From contig DARY01000018.1 of the NCBI GenBank assembly GCA_002503545.1, positions 55,096 through 64,571 on the forward strand: a stretch of 9,476 nt of DNA, read 5' to 3'. The notes under the pieces are model-generated. The model did no database searches, was not told the origin of the DNA, and worked only from the letters and a program-made list of their open reading frames with translations. The stretch's first letter is position 1, and every line of letters starts with the position of its first letter. The translations under genes and the position numbers were made by a program. This stretch comes from Candidatus Methanomethylophilus sp. UBA78. Its GTDB lineage: Archaea > Thermoplasmatota > Thermoplasmata > Methanomassiliicoccales > Methanomethylophilaceae. Positions 5,396 through 9,476 of the stretch are shown piece after piece.

Positions 5396-6154
5396 AAGGA
5401 TGCCTTCCAGAACCGCTTTCGACTCCACCGCGGATTCCAGGGACTTGGCCTCTATTATGTAGGCCCCTTTGTAGAAGCCGAGCTTGGAGACGATGCTGCG
5501 GAAATCGATCAGACCCTTGCCCATGGTCATATGGTCGTCCTTGATGCCCATGTTGTCGTGTATGTGCACGTTGACTATCCTGTCGCGGAAGGTCTCTATC
5601 ATGGCATCGGTCTGACCCGAGGTGTTCGCATGGCCTATGTCGAAGCATATACCCAGATCGGTCGGGCCGACGATCCTGTCCAGCTCCTCCGCGGATATAC
5701 CCAGCATGACCGGGATGTTCGGCATGTTCTCCACCGCCACCCTGACGCCGTACTCGGCCTGCGCCCTGTCGAGAACCCTCATCGTCTCCTGGGCGGCGGC
5801 TATGCTCCTCTCCCTCAGGTCGGAAACCGCGAGATTGATTATGCCGGGGTGCACGGTTACGGTGACCGCTTCCATCTCGGCGGCGGCCTCCATGCCGGAC
5901 AGTATCTCCATCACCGTAGCCTCCCTCATCCGGGGGTTAACGGCCGCCGCATTGGTATCGGCTATGGCGGAGTGCACGGAGAAGGTCATGCCGTACGGGG
6001 CTGTCATCTCGCGGAAGGATCCGCTCAGTCCCTGGACGGAATGGTTCAGCTCCGAGAACACCTCCCAGTGTCCAAAATGCCGCGATATCCTGTCCAGACA
6101 TTCTGCGAACGCCTCCTTCCCGAAATCGGGGCAGGAGACTCCGACGGTGTTCAA
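5387..6154 (-). CDS. Xylose isomerase-like TIM barrel protein (sugar phosphate isomerase/epimerase or endonuclease IV-like)
   Basis: A 255-residue cytosolic metalloprotein of the AP-endonuclease-family-2 / sugar isomerase superfamily. Visible metal-ligand candidates along the barrel are H61 (SVHSAIAD), H102 (TVHPGI), E142 (VENMPN), D172 and H175 (FDIGHANTSG), H197 (VHIHDN), D206 and H208 (DDHMTMGKG) and E235 (IIEAKS). This is the same ordered set as the nine zinc ligands of endonuclease IV, so DNA repair activity cannot be excluded, although the protein is shorter than Nfo (about 285) and is usually annotated in archaea as a sugar isomerase. Translation starts at a TTG (6154-6152) overlapping the TGA of UPF0201; an in-frame TGA lies three codons upstream and the next ATG (M50) would remove the first barrel strand. 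The overlap indicates coupling with UPF0201. Superfamily is secure, reaction is not. Confidence 0.88.
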   Translation of the reverse strand: MNTVGVSCPDFGKEAFAECLDRISRHFGHWEVFSELNHSVQGLSGSFREMTAPYGMTFSVHSAIADTNAAAVNPRMREATVMEILSGMEAAAEMEAVTVTVHPGIINLAVSDLRERSIAAAQETMRVLDRAQAEYGVRVAVENMPNIPVMLGISAEELDRIVGPTDLGICFDIGHANTSGQTDAMIETFRDRIVNVHIHDNMGIKDDHMTMGKGLIDFRSIVSKLGFYKGAYIIEAKSLESAVESKAVLEGILSR

Positions 6155-6543
6155 ACCCTCACTTCCTCGCCGTTCACCGTCATGGGGGCCACCCTGTCGA
6201 TGAGGCCTTCTATGTCCTCATCCTCCACCGAGACGGTTATCGTCCCCAGCACGGTGCGGTAATCCACGAAGGAGACCTTCCCTACCGTGGCCACCTGCTT
6301 GTTCAGACTGAACACGGTCCTGCCCTTGCCCTTGCGGATGCCCTTCTGCATCTGGGAACGGGCGGTGTCGAGGATCTTCTGCCTTCTTATGAGCTCACCG
6401 AATCTGTCCAGGTCCGCAGGGCCCTTCATCTCGCCGTCTGCCAGGGCGAAATCCCCGGTCGGGAATATGCTGAGCAGCGCCGCCCTGACCTTGTCAGGGT
6501 CCTCGCTCGGATACACGGGACATGAGACCGTCACATCTGCCAT
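6151..6543 (-). CDS. UPF0201 family archaeal protein (COG1931)
   Basis: A 130-residue soluble protein of a family found across archaea, of unknown cellular role; its superfamily (PAB1135-like) has been linked to RNA binding. Recognised segments are the start VTVSCPVYPSEDPDKVRAAL, the central LIRRQKILDTARSQM, the FSLNKQVATVGKVSF block and a C-terminal GTITVSVEDEDIEGLIDRVAP. Two starts are possible: ATG 6543 (MADVTV) and GTG 6549 (two residues longer). A TATA-like GATATAGGAT at 6580-6571 on the minus strand would start RNA near 6552, giving an almost leaderless message, and no Shine-Dalgarno is visible. ATG 6543 is preferred. The stop TGA overlaps the TTG start of the isomerase-like gene. It is divergent from the DNA polymerase subunit gene and shares the promoter region with it. 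Confidence 0.88.
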   Translation of the reverse strand: MADVTVSCPVYPSEDPDKVRAALLSIFPTGDFALADGEMKGPADLDRFGELIRRQKILDTARSQMQKGIRKGKGRTVFSLNKQVATVGKVSFVDYRTVLGTITVSVEDEDIEGLIDRVAPMTVNGEEVRV

Positions 6544-6549
6544 GTCCAC

Positions 6550-6640
6550 ATTAACCGCAAGCAGGTATTAATCCTATATCCATCGGCCGGCCCCGGCGCA
6601 GGCATGTAAAAAATCCTTTAAGCGGAACACCCATGGGGGC
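6550..6640. promoter_or_regulatory. Divergent promoter region between UPF0201 and PolD small subunit
   Basis: This 90-base spacer separates two divergent genes. For the minus strand, GATATAGGAT (6580-6571) is a TATA-like box about 25-30 bases from the UPF0201 start. For the plus strand, the A/T-rich GTAAAAAATCCTTTA (6606-6620) lies 20-35 bases before ATG 6641, the distance for a leaderless start. A GC palindrome GGCCGGCC at about 6585-6592 separates them. Box assignment is by eye. Confidence 0.45.
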
Positions 6641-8086
6641 ATGAGCATGCAGAAGGACGAAGTACTGTCGGCGGCGGCTAAAAGGAACCTCTTCCTTTCC
6701 CCCGATGCATTGGAACTCATAGACTCCAGCGGATGCCCGATGGAGTTCGTCAACACCCTGCTCAACTCCCTTGCGGGAAGCGCCATGTTCGTGACCAGGG
6801 ACGACGTGGTGAAGTTCCTGGAGAATGAGAAGGGTCTGATGGAATCCCAGAAGACCATCGCACCCAAGATAAAACGCGATTCCGACCTGAACATCGTCTC
6901 GGGGACCGACATAACGGGGGAGAGCACCTGCACGGGGACCATCGAGGATTTCGCCAACTACTTCCGCAGCAGATACACCCTTCTGAAGAAAATAATCAAC
7001 AAACGCAAGGACTTCGGCATGTCCATGTCGATCGAACGGGCCAAGGAGCTCGGGAGGGAGAACATGAACATCGTGGGCATGGTCTACGAGAAGAAGACCA
7101 CCAAAACGGGCCATACGATCGTCACCATCGAGGACGAGACCGACACCTGCGCCGTGTTCATATCGAAGGAATCGCCCCTGGCCAACGAGATGTTCGTGAA
7201 CGACGAGGTCATCGGAGTGACCGGGAAATTCACCGACAGCAAAGGGCTCTTCATACCCGAAAGCATAGTGAAACCCGATGTGCCAGCAGGTAACAAGTGG
7301 GTCCCCTCCGACTCCGCGTCGTCGGTCGCCTTCCTGTCCGACATACACATCGGCAGCAAGGAGTTCCGGAAGAAAGACTGGGAGAACATGATCGGATGGC
7401 TGAGGCAAAACGCCGACGGCGTGGGGCTCAACTACATAGTGATGTCCGGGGACGTCGTCGACGGCATAGGGGCGTATCCCGAGCAGGAGAAGGACCTGGA
7501 GATAATGGACATCTACGAGCAGTACGAGGCTCTCTCCGAATACCTTAAGGAGATACCGGACGGGATCAAGATCGTGGTGCAGCCCGGCAACCATGATGCG
7601 TGCCGTCTCGCGGAGCCGCAGCCGGCCCTCTCCGAGGTTTACACCAAGACGTTCGACAGCAGCATAATGATGGTCGGGAACCCCATAAGCCTGAAGATAG
7701 AGGGCAGGACCGTCACATCCTATCACGGGAAGAGCATCGACGACTTCATCTCGAGCGTCAGGGGACTGACCTACGACAATCCGATAGCCGTCATGAAGGA
7801 GATGGTCACCAGGAGGCATCTGGCACCCATGTACGGGATGAGGAACGCCCTCGCCCCCGAGAGGAAGGACTACCTGGTCATGGAGGAGGTGCCGGACATT
7901 TTCGTCACCGGCCACGTGCACGGCACCGGCAGGATGGACTACAGGGGGGTCAAGATGATCAACGCGTCCACCTGGCAGTCCCAGACCGACTATCAGAAGA
8001 GCCACAACTTCAATCCCGAGCCCTCCATAATGCCCATAGTCAACCTGGGTACGGGCAGCATAATGATGAAGAACTTCAAGAAATGA
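6641..8086 (+). CDS. polB: DNA polymerase D (PolD) small subunit DP1, 3'-5' exonuclease
   Basis: This is the small subunit of the archaeal replicative polymerase PolD, which gives the 3'-5' proofreading exonuclease and partners with the large subunit DP2 (not in the window). The 481-residue product has an N-terminal helical region (about 1-65), a linker, an OB-fold at about 130-215 (NMNIVGMVYEKKTTKTGHTI, VIGVTGKF) and a calcineurin/Mre11-like phosphoesterase domain from about 227 to the end. All nuclease motifs are present: SDIHIG (D234, H236), GDVVDG (D271), GNHD (N317, H318), YHGKS (H362) and GHVHG (H425, H427). The C-terminal FNPEPSIMPIVNLGTG is typical of DP1. Active proofreading is therefore expected. 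Start: ATG 6641, with ATG 6647 as a two-residue-shorter option; an A/T-rich box 20-35 bases upstream suggests a leaderless message. The symbol polB is the archaeal convention for this subunit (also dp1). Confidence 0.96.
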   Translation: MSMQKDEVLSAAAKRNLFLSPDALELIDSSGCPMEFVNTLLNSLAGSAMFVTRDDVVKFLENEKGLMESQKTIAPKIKRDSDLNIVSGTDITGESTCTGTIEDFANYFRSRYTLLKKIINKRKDFGMSMSIERAKELGRENMNIVGMVYEKKTTKTGHTIVTIEDETDTCAVFISKESPLANEMFVNDEVIGVTGKFTDSKGLFIPESIVKPDVPAGNKWVPSDSASSVAFLSDIHIGSKEFRKKDWENMIGWLRQNADGVGLNYIVMSGDVVDGIGAYPEQEKDLEIMDIYEQYEALSEYLKEIPDGIKIVVQPGNHDACRLAEPQPALSEVYTKTFDSSIMMVGNPISLKIEGRTVTSYHGKSIDDFISSVRGLTYDNPIAVMKEMVTRRHLAPMYGMRNALAPERKDYLVMEEVPDIFVTGHVHGTGRMDYRGVKMINASTWQSQTDYQKSHNFNPEPSIMPIVNLGTGSIMMKNFKK

Positions 8087-8251
8087 GCCAGCGGCCCGTT
8101 GTAACGATAATTTTCAGACGGCCGTCCCGCAGGAATGATCGCGGTGTGCGCATAGGATCCTTCCGCGCAAAGCGGGCGACGTGCGTCCGTACCGAGGTCT
8201 GGGACATATGGAAGAAAGGCCCTCGGGGCGGTGATGGAGCCCGCCGGGAGG

Positions 8252-8271
8252 ACCGTAAAAGGTTTACCGGT
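8252..8271 (-). terminator. Weak hairpin after the ATP synthase operon
   Basis: ACCG-TAAA (8252-8259) pairs with TTTA-CGGT (8263-8271, one bulged C) around a 3-base loop, just past the stop codon of the last minus-strand gene. On the minus strand the sequence reads ACCGGTAAACCTTTTACGGT, with a short T-run inside the stem. It is a plausible but weak end for the operon. The rest of the 8087-8272 spacer between the converging genes shows nothing else that I can name. Confidence 0.25.
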
Positions 8272-8272
8272 G

Positions 8273-8425
8273 TCAGAACCGTTCCGTGAAGATCACAGCG
8301 AGGATGATGAACGCTCCGAGTATGAGCATAGAGTACGCCACGACCCATGCCGCGGTGAAGACCCTTTTCAGCTTCTGGGGGTCTTCCCTGATGTCTTCCA
8401 GGCGTTCCTCTATACTCTTTCTCAC
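8273..8425 (-). CDS. 50-residue single-span membrane protein ending the A/V-ATPase operon
   Basis: A small ORF with a GTG start at 8425 that overlaps the stop codon of ATP synthase subunit D (GTGA), so translation is probably coupled. The predicted protein has a charged N-terminal helix (RKSIEERLEDIREDPQKLKR, residues 2-21). One hydrophobic segment follows at about 22-46 (WVVAYSMLILGAFIILAVIF), then a short TERF tail, giving a cytoplasmic N-terminus by the positive-inside rule. GGAG lies about 11 bases before the GTG. Position matches the small hydrophobic protein reported at the end of the Methanosarcina A1AO ATPase operon (ahaG), so a role in assembly or stability of the membrane sector is possible, but similarity to AhaG is not established from this sequence. 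No stop occurs in the frame until 8273. Confidence 0.7.
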   Translation of the reverse strand: MRKSIEERLEDIREDPQKLKRVFTAAWVVAYSMLILGAFIILAVIFTERF

Positions 8426-9057
8426 TCGGTAGCCGCTCCTTTCCCTTTGATGTGCTTGAGACGGGTGGTGTTCTCTCTTTCCATCTCTTCGAGACGGAAT
8501 TTCACGAACCTCTCCGAATCCTTGAGATCGGGTATGATCTTGAATTCCAGAGCGTTGACCCTTCTCTTGGTCTTCTCAATTTCGTCCAGCAGCTTCTTCA
8601 TGGTGGTCTCCACCTCGGCGGCGCGGATCAGCGTCTCGAGAAGCTTCTCGAAGGCGGCTGCCGCCTCCTCGACGTAGGCGGAGGTGTCGATCACACCGTA
8701 ACCCTTGTTCAGGATGTCGGTGTGGATGGAATCGGCCTCCACCTTGGGGACCATCATTCCCATGATGGATTTGCTGGAGAGCTTGACGGTGGGGAACCTG
8801 TTGAGCGCGTAGGCCGCGCTCCTCACGTTGACCTCACCGTCTATAGCCCTTGCGATGGTGATTTTCTTCATCGCGATTTCGAAATCGGTTGCAACGCCGG
8901 CACGCATCTGCCTCGCCTTCTCCAACACTTCGAAGAACTCGATGATGAGGCCGTCCCTCTTCATCTTGAGGATCTTGTGTCCCGACTGGGACAGTTTGAT
9001 CCTCCTCTTGAGGTCAAGGAGCACGGAGCGGGTCGGGGTGATATCGTGGGCTGCCAT
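8422..9057 (-). CDS. atpD: A/V-type ATP synthase subunit D (central stalk)
   Basis: Subunit D forms the coiled-coil rotor shaft inside the A3B3 head of the archaeal A-type ATP synthase and couples ion flow to ATP synthesis. The 211-residue product begins with the family's hallmark, ITPTRSVLLDLKRRIKLSQSG, followed by HKILKMKRDGLIIEFFEVL. It is long-helical at both ends, with a second coiled coil at about 150-205 (EKTKRRVNALEFKIIPDL). Length is usual for the family. ATG 9057 is supported by GGAGTGA (9069-9063), a Shine-Dalgarno that uses the stop codon of subunit B, ten or fewer bases upstream. The gene lies seven bases after B and overlaps the next small ORF, so the three form one transcription unit. 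Confidence 0.96.
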   Translation of the reverse strand: MAAHDITPTRSVLLDLKRRIKLSQSGHKILKMKRDGLIIEFFEVLEKARQMRAGVATDFEIAMKKITIARAIDGEVNVRSAAYALNRFPTVKLSSKSIMGMMVPKVEADSIHTDILNKGYGVIDTSAYVEEAAAAFEKLLETLIRAAEVETTMKKLLDEIEKTKRRVNALEFKIIPDLKDSERFVKFRLEEMERENTTRLKHIKGKGAATE

Positions 9058-9064
9058 GGTCGGT

Positions 9065-9476
9065 TCACTCCTTCTTCGGGAGGTACTTCTCGAGGTACTT
9101 CTTGTCGATCCTGGTCAGCTGGTCGAGGTCCAGCTCCTTCAGGATGTCCCAAGAGATGTCGAGGGTGGTCTCGATGGAGCGGTCCTCGTCGATTCCCTGG
9201 CGGACGATGCGGTCCTCGAAGAGGTCGGCGAAGTCCAGAAGCTTCCTGTCCTTGGCGGACAGGGAGTCCTTTCCGACGATGGCGACGAGTCCCCTGAGAT
9301 CCTTTCCTTCCGCGTACGAGGCGTACAGCTGGTCGGAGACGGCCTTGTGGTCGTCACGGGTCTTGCCCTTTCCGACACCGGAGTTCATGAGCCTCGAAAG
9401 CGAACTGCTGACGTTGACCGGCGGGTAGATGCCTGCCCTGTTGAGGTCCATGGACAGAACGATCTGACCCTCGGTG
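9065..9476 (-). CDS. atpB: A/V-type ATP synthase subunit B, C-terminal part (truncated by window edge)
   Basis: Subunit B is the non-catalytic nucleotide-binding partner of subunit A in the A3B3 head of the archaeal ATP synthase. The window shows the last 136 or so codons; the frame is open to base 9476. The first visible residues, TEGQIVLSMDLNRAGIYPP, with VNVSSSLSRLMNSGVG, are a well-conserved block of the family near the nucleotide site. The tail contains LVAIVGKDSLSAKDRKLLDFAD, followed by the family's helical end (DILKELDLDQLTRIDKKYLEKYLPKKE). Usual family length is about 460, so roughly 320 residues lie beyond the window. It is transcribed ahead of subunit D, the standard archaeal order A-B-D. 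Confidence 0.95.
   Translation of the reverse strand, partial: TEGQIVLSMDLNRAGIYPPVNVSSSLSRLMNSGVGKGKTRDDHKAVSDQLYASYAEGKDLRGLVAIVGKDSLSAKDRKLLDFADLFEDRIVRQGIDEDRSIETTLDISWDILKELDLDQLTRIDKKYLEKYLPKKE

Noticed and set aside
8452..9297. 281-codon plus-strand ORF across the ATP synthase genes
   Set aside because: It is the antisense shadow of atpD and atpB, both of which match their families strongly.

Overview
The window looks like chromosome from a euryarchaeon, most likely of the Thermoplasmata / Methanomassiliicoccales type. The support is a small subunit of the archaea-specific DNA polymerase D, an A/V-type ATP synthase operon (B-D order), a tandem AAA+ Cdc48/VCP ATPase, the archaeal HTH family COG1395 and the archaeal UPF0201 family. 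Coding sequence is GC-rich, arginine is mostly AGG/AGA, TTG and GTG starts occur, and TATA boxes sit where leaderless or short-leader transcripts would begin. The order-level placement is inference; no methanogenesis gene is present to confirm it.

Layout. 1-2085 (+): the 3' part of a Cdc48/VCP unfoldase gene, then a small heat-shock protein (Hsp20), a protein quality-control pair. 2086-2766: a 680-base gap without a conventional gene, and the least explained part of the window. It holds two hairpins after hsp20, an AT-rich stretch with a TATA box, a chain of back-to-back inverted repeats, a 30-codon ORF with a good Shine-Dalgarno on the minus strand, a direct repeat, and a probable operator/promoter for the next gene. 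2767-5370 (+): an overlapping three-gene operon of a COG1395 HTH regulator, an unrecognised protein (faintly TraB-like), and a CPBP/Abi membrane protease with an N-terminal zinc ribbon. 5387-6543 (-): a TIM-barrel sugar-isomerase/endonuclease-IV-like protein and UPF0201, overlapping by four bases. 6641-8086 (+): PolD small subunit DP1, divergent from UPF0201. 8273-9476 (-): end of the ATP synthase operon: subunit B (partial), subunit D, and a 50-codon single-membrane-span protein that starts inside the stop codon of D.

Most genes are housekeeping. The points most worth a second look are the hairpin-rich gap with its 30-residue ORF, the 50-residue membrane protein ending the ATP synthase operon, the regulator/unknown/zinc-ribbon-protease operon, and the apparently complete endonuclease IV-type metal ligand set in the protein called a sugar isomerase.
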